NCBI GenBank assembly: GCA_030549495.1 | Contig: JAUIRK010000097.1 | Coordinates: forward strand, 1,551,001-1,615,000 | From: Nectonema munidae | Lineage: Eukaryota; Nematomorpha; Nectonematoida; Nectonematidae | Direction of reading: 5' to 3' | DNA length: 64,000 nucleotides | Shown: positions 11,706 to 23,460 of the stretch, in pieces | Layout: each line of letters opens with the position of its first letter | Position numbering within the stretch: the first letter of the stretch is position 1 | Notes under the pieces: model-generated | Database searches by the model: none | Told to the model about the DNA's origin: nothing | Seen by the model: the letters and a program-made list of their open reading frames with translations, nothing else | Made by a program: the position numbers and the translations under genes

Positions 11706-13210
11706 AAGAAATTTTCGTTACCTAGGCCTAGTACAATTACGAAAACTTTTAATGCCTGATGTCAATATATGTTCTAACATTACATTAAACAATATAAGTC
11801 TGTTTTAGGTACAGAAGTATTGGAAGCAGGTCAATTCCACCTCAAGACAATTCGGGCTCCAAATGTATTTATATTAATATTACCTTGAGGCCAAATTGTC
11901 AAAATGCTCAGCTGTCTTGTGGCCAAATTGTCCTCTCTGAATCAGCGTAGCAAATATGCACTATCAGTCGCTTGAAATATGCGTTTATTAAATTCGCTAA
12001 AGCATACACTAGTGTTTAGTTACGATTTAGTCGATAAAATATCGTTTACATGATTTAATTCGTTTTCTGTTTCATTGACTTTTACTCGTCACCCCGTATA
12101 TTACTTTGCATGCGTTGTAGGCCACTTCTCAGTTTTTGGGTTTAAATGTTCACTCAAATATAATGAAGGAAAATGCTTCAAATTTTATTATAATATAAAA
12201 TGTTTTTAGAGCCCCTTTTACATCTCACACTTCTGATGAAAAGTCTTGCGATTTTGAATGACTGCTAAGTTTACTACAAGGGAAATGTTTGTTAAGCCAT
12301 GCAAGATTGGGGTTAGGGTTTGGTATTGCAAAAGATTTTGATATTCTTCGGATTCTCAAATATTTATATATCATCTAAAATACTTTTGAGGGCAAGCATA
12401 TATTTTCTTAAAATGAAATGAGATTTATTATTTCAAGTAATTAGAAATAATATGTTTTTACAAATTTGCGCAATTTTTTACCATTCTCTTTTTATATGAA
12501 CGTAAAAAGGAGTTTGAGACAAGAAGCACTTTTCTTTAGAGATTCAGAAATCTTATTTATGCATAATCTTAGAAGCTAGGATTTGCAATGAGATTATAAT
12601 ATTGTATATGAATTTTAATTTCATCGCTGTACTCATTTCAATAGAATGCAATAATGATATGAATCTAATACGTCCACCACCTTTATTTTTCCAAGTTTAA
12701 CGAAAGTTAATTGAACGTAATAATTTTTTGAAGTGTAATTAACTATCAGCATGTATTCATTTTGTTTTTGAGTAGGTTTTCAAGGTTGTGTCACATGTGT
12801 AGTGTCTTGCTGCTTCGCCACCTCCCTTCCATCTCATACATTTTTTCTAATTGAAAAGAGAGGCAAAATAAGAACACTGTGGTTTCATTGTGATATTCTT
12901 TTATATTCACGTGAGAGAGATCATACATGCTCGACTTTTGTATTCTTGTACACTTCGCAAAATGAGGTGTGTTCATCGTTCATTAGATATTGGATTGTGT
13001 TCTTATTACATGAATAAGAACTTCGTGTTTGCATAATCCATTTTATGCATATCACACTCCCAGCGACTTACTAGGTTAGCAAATTTGCTCAACTAATTAA
13101 GCAACTATATACCAACTAGATATCTAATTAATTAAATGACTGATTAACTAGCTCAAGGATGGTCAATCCATTGCGCATGCGCCAAAACTGGCATATTGTA
13201 TAATCCAAAA
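11705..13210. other. AT-rich spacer, nothing recognised
   Basis: Overlapping short open stretches near 12790-13017 occur on both strands, with no motif, splice context or repeat homology that I can point to. Confidence 0.4.
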
Positions 13211-13214
13211 TGAC

Positions 13215-13632
13215 GCATTGATGCCTTTCTATGCTAAAAATTAGTCAATTTTAGAAGTCTTTGATACCGACGAAATCTAAGGCTAATCTTCTCTTGAGCT
13301 TTATTAGCCCGTTTTTTACATGATCGCTGTTTGGAATGAGTCTTTTCCATTTAATTCTTTCTAATGCCATTTTGCAGTCTTTTTTCAAATCAAGGTTTTT
13401 CATCTTACCCTCAGCTATTATGCAGTCTTTCCATTTCAGCTTCCTCTTTTTCTTTTGCCGTCAACCTGCTGTTTCATTATCCTTATTTCAATACTATTTT
13501 CACCTTTAAAAAAAACATGGCCAAACCATTTTAGGCGTTCTTCTTGCATCTTTTGGCTTATGCTCGATACCTTCACCGTCTTTTGCTCACTCCACTCATC
13601 CACCTTAGCATTTTCATTTCAGCAAAAATGTT
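13215..13632 (-). pseudogene. RTE-type LINE, 3' end of ORF2 (degenerate)
   Basis: On the minus strand from about 13622 the translation begins EMKMLRWMSGV, then after a frameshift gives EERLKWFGHV, KRKRGSWKDCI and LERIKWKRLI. This block order is the conserved C-terminal part of RTE-like endonuclease/reverse-transcriptase proteins, just after the reverse transcriptase domain. Only this tail is present, as expected for a 5'-truncated LINE. It differs from the other LINEs in the window, which have zinc-knuckle ORF1 and RNase H. Confidence 0.8.
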
Positions 13633-13649
13633 GATGAAATGAAAATGAG
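13611..13649. repeat. Fold-back at the LINE 5' junction
   Basis: CATTTTCATTTCA and TGAAATGAAAATG are perfect 13-bp reverse complements separated by 13 bp. The arm copies the first coding bases of the LINE fragment in inverted orientation. GAAATCTAAGGCTAAT also occurs as a direct repeat inside the LINE (about 13272) and just outside it (about 13651). Confidence 0.8.
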
Positions 13650-14589
13650 GAAATCTAAGGCTAATAAATAATGAAAATATAAAAATTTAATTTTTTTTTT
13701 AAATTGACTAAACCGGTTAACTACCTAAGTGGACTTTAGAAAAATAAAAATGGTTGGCCTTTTTAAACGTTTTTTAATACAAATTGGCGGATTATTCTGG
13801 TGGTTAACCGGTTGTAAAGGAATAAAAAATGTTGGCGCATCATCATCAGAAAATATACCTCTAACTCGTTGTCAGAGTAACTAAATACTTATAAAACTAA
13901 TCTAGCAAAATGTTTAAATTAATATATTAACTGGTTAAGTATTTATAAACTCATTATCTAACAAAATAGCCTTATATTATAGTTAGACTGTTACAATTAA
14001 ATTTCAATAAATACCCAATCGAAACATTTTTTTTCAATACCTCCTAATTCCTATTTCGAATTTATATAAAAATAAATTCTTCTTTTAATTCTAAAAAGTT
14101 TCAACGATCTTGATTGTTCACAAAATTTTACCTTTTTCCCGTTATTTCGTTCCATAAAAGTAGCGAATACCTCCCTTATATCATAAGACACAACCAGGGC
14201 AAATAACTTTTGACCTAAAAAATCCTTTTTTTGGACTTATTGCGCGCAATTTTTGACCTAAAGAAAAATGGGAAGTTTTTCAATAAAAAGACTCGTTCCT
14301 TAGATGATATTAGATTAATAAAAAAATTTAATATTTTGAGTAAAATTCAAAATAATATTTACTATTTTTTTTAGAAATAGCTTTTTAAATCTTTGTTGAA
14401 CTAAAAAATTATTATTGAACTTTATTGACCTAAAAAATATACAAAAAACTGAAGAAAAATGTTCAAACTAGTTTAAAATTGATTCTTATTTCTTTATTGA
14501 CTTTTTTTCGCTCTAGTCATAACAAAATCTCACTACATTTGATTCAAAATCCAAAAAATTTCAAAATCACTACATTTGATCAAAAAATA

Positions 14590-14806
14590 AATTTTAGCAA
14601 ACTACTGCCCACGGGGTGGATGCGGCCATTCAAATGTTTTTATGAGGCCCACTGAGATAGGATAAGATACCGCGGGGGTGTTTTCATAGAGAAGGCACAA
14701 TTGCGCCACTTGTATCGAACTATGAGGAAAGTAGGCTTGATGTGGAATCGAACTCGAGACCTTGAGTTATCGAAAGCCAGAATCTAACCAACTTTACTCA
14801 CGCCCA
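14590..14806 (-). mobile_element. tRNA-derived SINE, copy 1
   Basis: The minus strand starts GGGCGTGAGTAAAGTTGGTT and contains GAGTTCGATTCC (pol III box B) about 45 bp further on, followed by a non-tRNA body (CCTACTTTCCTCATAGTTCG) shared with the copy at 32371. The head resembles a tRNA-Ile: TTGGTTAGA in the D arm and GATAAC at the anticodon loop. The 3' limit is uncertain. Confidence 0.8.
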
Positions 14807-14809
14807 TAA

Positions 14810-16330
14810 AATTATTTAAGTTAATTTATTTTCATTGATGCAACAATTTTGAGCATCGAAAATTTTAGATATTCAAACTACACCATCATAACACCGTTCA
14901 AACTATTTTCAGCAAAGACTTTTTTTACTTCTCCCCTTTCAATTCTCATAGTTGAGTTCATATTTTGAATAATGAAGTTACTTTTGATTTATATTTATTG
15001 TTTCAAGTGTATAATAAACGTGAATCTGGTAATTATTCTTAAAAAATGTTTTATAATTAACAATATGATTACATTTTCTTACAGATGTTTGAATAAATTT
15101 ACCTTGAAAATTAAGATTTTGACGGAAAAAATAAATCGTTTTTTATTATATGCTAAAATGACTGAATCAATAAAATTTCAATGAAAGTTAAATTAGAAAA
15201 ATTTTCAAATATTAACAAAAATATATTGTTAATTTCTTTAAAACTTTTGTCCTTGCTACTTTAAGTATTGCCCATTTTACTTTACCATTCGACCCCTAAA
15301 GCTGTAAATTTTTAAATGCGGCCCTTTAACCAAAAAGTTTTGCCACCCCTCTTCTAATAAAATCGAGAGTCTTATAAAGTCTTTAACATGTGTCCCTGTT
15401 TCTCAGTTTCCTTAGCACTCAATTCGTTTCATTTTGTTATTTCATGGAGATTTTTTCGAATGTACAAACGTATATAACTAAATTTTCTACACCTAAGGAA
15501 ATGATAAGCTTCAGAGAGTCTTATTTTTGTGGCTATTTTAAATCTCTCGTTAACTGTGGTAGCTAGAAGTAAACAAATTCATGCACTTGCCTTTTCAATA
15601 ACCTGATTTTTTTTGAGATTATTTTGGCGACATTGAAATGCCCGATTTTTAAATTAATATTTTTCATAAGTCTAGATTAGGAAGTCTTACTACTTTTCGT
15701 TCTAAGCCACCTTCATATATTTTGTTGCTTTTTTAATATTTAAAAACTTTTTCTAAAATTTTTCTCGATGAAAAAAAATTACGACTTTGTAACATGTTGC
15801 ATACTTTTGTCATTTAATACATGAATTATCGATTTGCGTTGGATACAATAAATACCAAGCTTATTCCTATATCACAATTGCTCAGGTGATTTTCTTCCAA
15901 GGTTGGCATTTTAATTCCTTTTAATTTAATTCTTTTCCCAATACACGTGCAATTCATACAAAGGTATACTTTTCATACTCATCTATCAAAGTTGGAAATG
16001 CGACATGCTTAAAGATGAAAAAAAGTATTTAAGTATTTTTTCCTTCTCAAATATAAAAGGTTATTGCAAAAATTAAATCTCACAATCTAACCTTCAATTT
16101 TTGATCATATCAAGTATAGTTTGAGCAAATGTATTTTAATTTTGTATATGAGTCGTACTCTAATCAGTGATCCCTAAGATGGTATGAGTTAATCTTCCTT
16201 GTACAATCATTTCAATAAATTCGATATACACGATAGTTATAGCTCAGCTTGACTGATAAACGAAAATTCTCTGGCTTGAATTTTGAGTTGCTTTTATTGA
16301 TCTAACAGTTTACAATTTCTTTTATAATCA
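14810..16330. other. AT-rich spacer, little recognised
   Basis: A 70-codon AT-rich open stretch (14972-15184) has no recognisable content. Near 16213 the string AATTCGATATACACGATAGT recurs in similar form near 22105, hinting at a further dispersed repeat. Otherwise nothing. Confidence 0.4.
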
Positions 16331-16334
16331 ACTC

Positions 16335-16745
16335 CATTTTGCAAGGGTGAAGCGACTTTTCAGGCCTCAATGTGCTTTAATGGAGATTTTTTTACGTGTA
16401 AGTTAATTGTAACAAAATTTTCGATTTTGCAGCATGCTTTTTTACATTTAAAAAAGTGCTTGTTTATCCGGAGACAATTTTTTTATTAAATAAAAAAAAT
16501 AAAAAAATAAAAATTATCTTCATCAAATTATGTGAAAAAATAATTAAATTAACCCAGAGTCTTATTTTTTTGGATAGGGAAAAATGAAGGCGATGTTTAC
16601 AATTTCAAAAATTGAGCAATACATCCATTTGAGGCCTGAGGGTTGCTAAACAATTTGCTTAATTTTTCACTTGTTTTGAAGCCTGTACCCTTAGCAACTC
16701 TGAAGCGTAAAAAAGGTGTGGCTGTGTAAAGGCGCTAAAAGGATT
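16335..16745 (+). repeat. Interspersed repeat R2, copy 2
   Basis: Same ordered blocks as 11440-11705 (TTTTCAGGCCTCAA, GCGATGTTTACAATTTC, CATTTGAGGCCTGAGGGTTG, ACCCTTAGCAACTC). The copies share orientation but have different internal spacing, so at least one carries an insertion or deletion. Confidence 0.7.
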
Positions 16746-16749
16746 TAAA

Positions 16750-18000
16750 AGTTTTAATGGCCCACTCAAAGAATTCACTTTCATTGAGTAGCAACTGAAC
16801 TAATATTTATTTTCTCTTTATATCCAACAATGTATTACAAAACTGTATAAAATGAATATTTAGTCTGTATTGATTTAATTGTGTACTTTTACGACCTGTC
16901 TAAACCCTACGTATTTCGCCCCATCCCCCTTGGAGGATGTGCCGGATTTTCAAGGCTTTGAAATTCACCCTTTTCCAAATCTCAATAGAAGTAGGATTCG
17001 GAATATAAGTGGAAATTATTTGTTCTTCCGAAAGAGGTAATAAATATTTCTTTTTAATTTTCCCCCGTGTAAAGCATTTGCTATGCTAGTGATAGTAGCG
17101 TTTACTCCATCGCGTTCAGATTGTTTGACTTCTACTCACAGTGCTATTATTTTTCACAATAATTTTTACAAGATGATGGTAGGAGTCTGTCGCAAGAGAA
17201 GAAATGCTTTTCTTTTATTCACGGAAATCGCTGAAGCGCATCGCCACATAATGAAATATTTACCTAGACCTGCTGAATGAAGATAGTGTAAATGTCATGA
17301 TGTTTTCGCGAAGAATGATATCTTTTATTCTGAATCAGATGAAAGTGGAAGTTGTATTATTTTAATCTTTTTCAAATTTCACTGTTTCCAGTGATATTAT
17401 TTTCGAGGTACGCTAATATTTTCTTGGAATTAAAAGCTGTTTTTCCTCAGTGATAAGTATTTTCCTCTCAAATTTTTATAACAATTTTAAAACATCAAGA
17501 TTTCTTCAAGATATTATGATAATGATTCTTATATTTGATATTTTTATCATGGACATCTTTATTTTTCCTTTCTATTTTCGTTGCTACTTCAATGGAATGG
17601 GAATGAGTCTTAGAAAACTGACAACCAATTTTCGATCGGTTTTTCCAATATCTCAATTTTTGATATTGCATTTATATATACAATCGTAGTTAACTGAGTA
17701 TGCGTTTCAGTAAGAACATTAATGAATCTCTTTTTTCGGTTTAATCTGTACTGTCATGACATTCGATACCTTTCCTATTACTTTCTTATTCATATTATTT
17801 CATATCTCTTTTTCTATATTGTGTAAACGAACCATCGTGGATCTAAAAGTAAGTCTACTCCGGGTGATTTTACAACATTTTTTTTATAAATGAATTTCTT
17901 CTGAATTTTCTTACAAAATCGTTGCCTAGTTCAATATGTCTAGAGTACGTATTTTGTAATAATGACTCTATATAGAACGTTGAAAAAAGTTCTAAGAGAG
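16750..18000. other. AT-rich spacer with an unassigned small ORF
   Basis: A 65-codon plus-strand stretch (17083-17280) starts at an alternative codon and has slightly higher GC than its surroundings, but shows no known motif. I see no splice or repeat evidence to support it as a gene. Confidence 0.35.
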
Positions 18001-19514
18001 GGTAGAAGTAGAAGAGAAAGATACATATTAAGAACACTCAATCGGGGGGTTCCAAAGTAGCAAGTGATCACTAAGAATCGGAAAAATCACAGAGTAATCA
18101 TTCGAATATCCTTCCATATCCACGGTTAAGAAGGAAATGGGACGAGTCCAGGAAGCAATAACAGTGTTTAAAGCTTTCCATTCTGCTAAAATCTGCAGGT
18201 CTCCGTGAGCAGAGGTCTGGTCAACGAAATGGAGTAGTCGTGTATGTGCTTGACAGGAGCACAGCAACGCCGAAGGGACAAAATTTCCGCTGAGTCCAGG
18301 ACTGCAATCCTCAGGCCCTATTAAGGAATTGTACAAGCACGAGATAAGCTGCAAAAGATCCACAGCCGTATGCCAAACACACAGCATGTGTTTCAAGAGT
18401 GACCACTACAGGAAGTTCATTTAAAATCAACGACAGTTTAGTCCAAGAAGTGCTAGCCGAGTGACTACGTCCTTAATTCTGGGTGGAATAGTTGTAGTTC
18501 TGGCCAGTAGAGTCTTTAGCTTCTCTAGATGATCAGTCATGGTCGTGATGTTCAGAGAGGTATTCCCGGCACTAAAGGAAGTCCAGGGTGGAAGGCGAAC
18601 TAGTGGAGCCGTAATGAATAATTGGGGAAACAGAGAGGAGTTTACTTCCAGCTGAATCCTCAGTCGTCATAAGCCTGCCTTCTAGCAGAGCGTCATAGCG
18701 AAATATAAGTTTCAGATACGTGTTGAGGGATCCATACTTAGTCAATAAAGCTCTCATGTTGTCTCGCGAATGATTGAAAAAGAATTTCTTCTACTCCTGA
18801 CTGAATTGACCAAGGAACTTTCACAAAAAACTCCAAAAAGACAGGATGCATCGACTTTCAATTAGTAGGAAGCTAGGTTGGTTGTAACTAAGCATGGTCT
18901 GAGCAGCTAATTTTATACAGCTCAATAAAGTTCAAAGGGAAGCACTTGGGATGATCCTGTAAGCCAAACAATAGGAGGGACATGATGTAAAGTGACTGGA
19001 GATGGCCGCCATAACTAGAGCTTGCAAAAAGTCTGCGTATGAGTCTACATTTTGGAGAGTGGAAGTAGTTGTGAGAATGAGGTTAATTTTCCTTATGAGG
19101 TGTCATAATGTGACTGTGGATCCACAAGATTGGTGGTACATGGTAGCGAGGGTCAAATTTTTATACAAAGGATTGAGGCGTTATTTCCATAAGACACTGA
19201 TGTTAAAGCAATGCTTCGGCTTAGCACCTGTCCCACCTTCCGTTTTCACTAAGACAGCCCCAGCTTGGTATGAACTGATGGTTCGCGCAATAACATGGGC
19301 TTGATGTGCTTCGAGCAGTTCCAAACTACTCAATGGCTGAACTGATCTGGGAGATTTGATAAAAGCAATGTAAGAATCTTCTCGCTCTAGGATAGCAACT
19401 TGCACATCGGACAGTGTTAACGGTGTTAGCACTCGCGGTTGGTACACAATGGCAGATGGTGAGCATTAAAACGATAGTTGAGGTACGGGGTAAGAACAAC
19501 AATTGAAGTTAGAA

Positions 19515-20039
19515 CTAACCAGAACTTTTTGATGGGTGCTGTCTGGCATCGAATAGCTGCAATGGCAAATTTGAATAGCTCTTTGTAAAAGATGTAGTAA
19601 TCTGATGCAGATCTAGACAGCTGAGTCCGTAGTTTGTCCTTATTTCTACCCAAGTGGATTTGTAATCAGAGCCAAACTGGGTGCAACCTCGAACATCTCT
19701 AGGGTTCTGGAATCTTTTCAAGAATGTGCCCCCAGAAGACCCCAAAAGCAGGTCATCTAATAGTAAAGCCAACTGTTGCAGTCTTGATGTTATTTCGTAT
19801 GTGATGAGTGATTGGAAGCACGCGCTAGTGTTAGTGATTCGCAACCACGATAACAGTTTCAAGTTTTCCTTGACAGCCTTGCCCCTTTCTAAGCTGCGAA
19901 GGGAAGATAATTGCAACGTCTTTATGGCATCCTCAGTGTTGCTCCCTAGTAAATATGAAAAGGGTCCACAAGTGGTTATAATACTTAATGGATCAATGGG
20001 GATGTTCCTAGCTGGTGTAATAGAAATTGATCTAGTCAT
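19515..20039 (-). pseudogene. Largest open fragment of the island, unknown function
   Basis: A 174-residue stretch without a recognisable domain. It has an amphipathic leucine-rich middle (ITSRLQQLALLLDDLLLG) that could form a helix or coiled coil, preceded by a short Pro/Ile-rich segment and followed by a polar region with scattered Cys. Composition is globular and not low-complexity, unlike shadow ORFs in the AT-rich regions. It continues on both sides only by changing frame, so it is treated as a broken piece of a larger gene. I do not assign a function. Confidence 0.35.
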
Positions 20040-20131
20040 CTCTTCTGGGGTAATTGATATTTTAAAGACATCTGTTCAATAGGAGATGGGGAGAAGGGTC
20101 CAGTCACGAGTTCAGGAAGGAACCCGTAAGT

Positions 20132-20513
20132 TCAGGATGTTAAAAATACCCGGAGAGCAAATGAGCAAGAAGGATTAAGAGAATGCTCGATACAAAAGGA
20201 GTCAAATTCAGCTTGCTTAGGACCCAAAATGGCCTGCTCAAAAGTAGCATGGCGATCGGGGGCAGGGTAAAAACGCTGTTTTATGAAGATCATCGATCTA
20301 GCATCTGAAGATCTGACTAACTGGTATAAAGTCGTGGCTGCCAGAGAGTGCAACATGTCGCACCACAGAGGACACCCGATTAAACACGTTGGAGATCGAT
20401 GTAATGACTCCAATAGATGAAGATTCCATAATGCTGTGCAATAATGATAAGTTGATGCGCCTAATAGCAGTCAAAGTAGAAATGATAGCTTTTTTTCGTC
20501 TCGAGCACGGCAA
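20132..20513 (-). pseudogene. Frameshifted fragment of the island, unknown function
   Basis: Two overlapping minus-strand stretches (20298-20513 and 20132-20413) read as one continuous protein-like segment if a frame change near 20300-20400 is allowed. The upstream piece is helix-prone and the downstream piece ends in a Phe/Pro/Asp-containing region before a stop. No family recognised. Its neighbours are the acidic fragment (20.65-21.03 kb) and the 174-residue fragment (19.5-20.0 kb). Confidence 0.3.
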
Positions 20514-20639
20514 CTATCATTGATTTAATAACCTGATTTTTGACCAGTGGTGATTGGCGCAGGAATGTTTCGGTATAAGTTTTTAGAGTTGCTTTTAAGC
20601 TCTGAGGTTTGATCACGTTCAAAATGTATGGATCAGCGA

Positions 20640-21033
20640 TCCTATCCTAGGAATTCTAGATACGCCTGTGGTGGGACCTCATCGCGGCTTATGAAAACAT
20701 CTAACTCGGGCAATTCTAGGTTGGGTTCCGGTTCCAAGAGCATATCTAATTCTTCATTGGTTAGGAACGGGAGGGGTTCCTCCTCTGTTCTTGTGGGTTC
20801 TGTCCCAGGTTAATCTCTGGAGATATTGGTTGGGTTTTTGGTCCCAATAAGCTATCTACCTCAGAAATCGAGAGAAAATCTGGTGGGGTTTGCCCAATTA
20901 TTTCAGGAAACGGAGGTTCCTCTGGGGTGCCCTGAATTTCCTCTAATAATTCGTTTACTTTGGTGATGGACAAAAAACCCTCTTGGTCAACATCTCCGCT
21001 GGGGATGGACGGTGGAATGGATTCCGCGACCAA
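20640..21033 (-). pseudogene. Acidic fragment with a thrice-repeated motif
   Basis: The open stretch 20761-21033 plus the overlapping next frame down to about 20650 contains three copies of a roughly 30-residue acidic unit, starting FLSITKVNELLEE, FLSISEVDSLL and FLTNEELDMLLEPEP, with Pro/Glu-rich linkers. The third copy is in a different frame, so a frameshift lies near 20780. Such acidic repeated helices are seen in phosphoprotein-like and transactivation-like regions, but that is only an analogy. It lies at the 5' side of the island. Confidence 0.4.
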
Positions 21034-21599
21034 TCTCTCTGAGAGGTTGTGTATTGAGAACCTGATGGGGCTCGGGTATAAATCTAACTGACCCGGTGAA
21101 TGACAATAATGTCTAACGTGGACCCTGAGGCCGGGACATTGGAGAGGATGGTGTGATCGGCGTTCGGCGGCTAGCCCTGGTACTAAAGTTAGCAGTTATC
21201 ACTTCCTGGGAGCGCTTCCAGGCGCGTGGAGTTCAGCCGGTAACCTCCGAGCAGACTCGCGATGGCCTGAGCCTCGGAACCTTGGTTCCTGCACCACCCT
21301 TCCCTCCATCTTGGCGTTTACTTCTTCTGGGATCTTCCGCAGTGGTTCCTCCCCGGGAGGGCGAAAGAAGGCCTGGTACGAGCGGGCGCGGCTTCAGGAA
21401 TGCCAGAGATCTTCGCAGCCGTAAGGACGAACTAGGATGAGGATCCCGCTCGCATCCAGTTCGTAAGCAATGATATTGGTACGTAATGAGTTATGGAGCT
21501 GAGTGAGTGAGTCATAATCGAGATGTTCTACCGTTTTCTCAATCAACGAGAGGTACGATAAAATAACCTCGTTTCATAAATAATTGTCATGTATAGTCA

Positions 21600-22460
21600 G
21601 TCTTTAGTTAAAGCCTCTCTTTCTTAAAATACCTTGAAAGCTGTGAATTTCAAACTTTTTACTCGTTCTTTATATTAAAAAAGTGTATAAACAATAACTC
21701 AAAAGTGTTTCTTTGTACTCTTTAGATGACAATTCTTTCAACTCCGAACAAATCATTTACGTTTCTACACATTTCTCTCGCCATAAAGTAATCTTTTTTC
21801 TTTTTGAACTGAACATTTTTTTTATTACTATGTTTCTCTCTTTTTCGTAGTGAGAATTTTTCTTAAAATAATTCCTGATAGCACTCATTCATATTATTCT
21901 TTGTGAAGTTAACATATGTGGGAAAGGGTTGAATCAAATACAGATACAAATACTCTCGCTACTAATTTTGAAATACACTATAACCACATTTATTAATTTG
22001 AAAATACAATTACAAACACCTTTTTCATAAACTTAAAGATGCTTATATACAGGTCATATCTCAGCTATCAAATTGACATAAATATATTCATCATTCCAAT
22101 CAATTTGATATACACGATAGTTTGAGGTTACATTATCCAATCACCGCTGTATTCCTCACTGTCCATCATTTAGACATGTTCCATATTTAATCACAATGTC
22201 ATGAAAATTTCTTCAAACACAAGTATAATTTCCTATTGAAATATAGTCCAAATCTAATCATTCAAATTCTAGGCAGTTATTTAATTAGTTTAATTAATTA
22301 ATGTTTGTTAATTAGTTGCTTAGCTCTTTTCAGTAATACGCTTGTTAATTCCTTTATTTTTTCAATATGAAATATTGTTTAATAATATTTTGAACTATTT
22401 TTTTTGTTTATTTTGATATATTTTATGCACATAGTCTTGTAATTATTCGTGCCTGGTTTA
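21600..22460. other. AT-rich spacer, nothing recognised
   Basis: No gene or repeat border seen apart from a short string near 22105 shared with about 16213. Confidence 0.4.
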
Positions 22461-22471
22461 ATTATTTAGAT

Positions 22472-23183
22472 CAGTGGTTGTCAACCTTTTTTTTTATTAT
22501 CATGGACCCCCTTTCCTTTTCTTTTTTTGGATGGACCCCCTCATAGCTATTCGACAAAAGAAAAGCCTATTCTTAGAAATAATAATATATCAGCAATTGT
22601 TTGTAACGAACAAACATGGGACCCATTGAAAATGACCATTTTTAACCGTTGTATAAGGGTTCTTTCATTTTACAAATCGGGGATATTGTACTGGAATCGA
22701 TATAGACAGTTGGCCCTCCTTTCAGGGTGACCGTTAACAGAGGTTTTACTTAGATTTTTTGAAATATTTTAAAATTTTGCTTTATTCGATGGTATGTCTG
22801 TGAAACTTTATAATAACTATAGTAAATAATGAAAAAGAATCCAAGTCCATATTCATTTAAAATTTAATATGATCTTTTTTAAAAGTTTATCTTTTTCCTT
22901 GTTGATAAACCTTTGTTTGTTTTTGCCACTAACCCATGGGTGAGCATCTACGTCTACAAAGATATAAAATTTAGGAATATTGATTTATATATATTCTTTT
23001 TATTTCAAAATGTTACAGTAGGAGTTGTATTTTCAGTAAATAACAATCTTTCTGATGGGGAATTACCCATGGAACACCAAAATATCACTGCGGACCTCCA
23101 ATTTTTTCTTTTTTACCTGTGGACCCCTATGAATATTTCACGGACCCCCAAAGTTTCACGTGGGCCGCTGTTGAAAACCACTG
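22472..23183. mobile_element. hAT non-autonomous element, 712 bp
   Basis: Terminal repeats CAGTGGTTGTCAAC (left) and CAGTGGTTTTCAAC (right, reverse complement). Flanking 8-bp duplication ATTTAGAT (22464-22471) and ATTTAGAC (23184-23191), 7 of 8 matching. TGGACCCCC/GGACCCCC motifs occur near both ends, common in this MITE type. No transposase is recognisable inside; the open stretches in it are not coding. Confidence 0.9.
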
Positions 23184-23217
23184 ATTTAGACAGTTGTTCT
23201 TAGGGTTATAAAGTCGC

Positions 23218-23460
23218 AATCAGTGCCGGAACCTGTAAGTGGAGTCTGAGATTTTAATGGATTAGGAGTCGGAGTCGGTATCTAATAAAATTTGGAAGTC
23301 CTAGATGAAGCCCGAGTTGGCTTTTTAAGGTAGTAAAAAATAGTTGTTTCAAGTATTAGAAATAACGAAAAATTAGTCTAATTTTTGTAAACACACAGAG
23401 TCCCCTTCTTTATTCGAAATCAGAAGTGAAGAGTTGGTGTTTACCCCCTTCCGACGGACC
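23218..23460 (+). repeat. GAGTCGGAGTCG interspersed repeat, best copy
   Basis: GGAGTCGGAGTCGG followed by TATCTAATAAAATTTGG, a middle with AATTTTTGTAAACACACAGA, and a tail with GAAATCAGAAGTGAAGAG. The same order is seen at 31178-31420. Terminal structure not resolved. Confidence 0.7.

Larger units (their letters stand above)
18020..21450 (-). other. GC-richer island of degenerate protein-coding-like sequence, unidentified
   Basis: About 3.4 kb stands out from the AT-rich window by visibly higher GC, loss of A/T runs and dense overlapping open stretches. The most protein-like readings are on the minus strand and switch frame several times: 20761-21033, 20298-20513, 20132-20413, 19515-20039, 19181-19447, 18572-18757 and 18028-18396. 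They suggest one or two long, now broken genes read from about 21.4 kb to 18.0 kb. I recognise no reverse transcriptase, integrase, protease, polymerase or transposase motif. An old insert of viral or retroelement-accessory origin is possible but unproven; no terminal repeats were found. Confidence 0.45.

Noticed and set aside
17083-17280. Small plus-strand ORF, 65 codons, as a host gene
   Set aside because: No ATG, no motif, no splice context and no repeat match.
19002-19304. Plus-strand open stretch in the GC-rich island (also 19681-20082)
   Set aside because: The opposite strand has longer linked readings with more natural composition; these look like shadows, though with unidentified sequence I cannot be certain.
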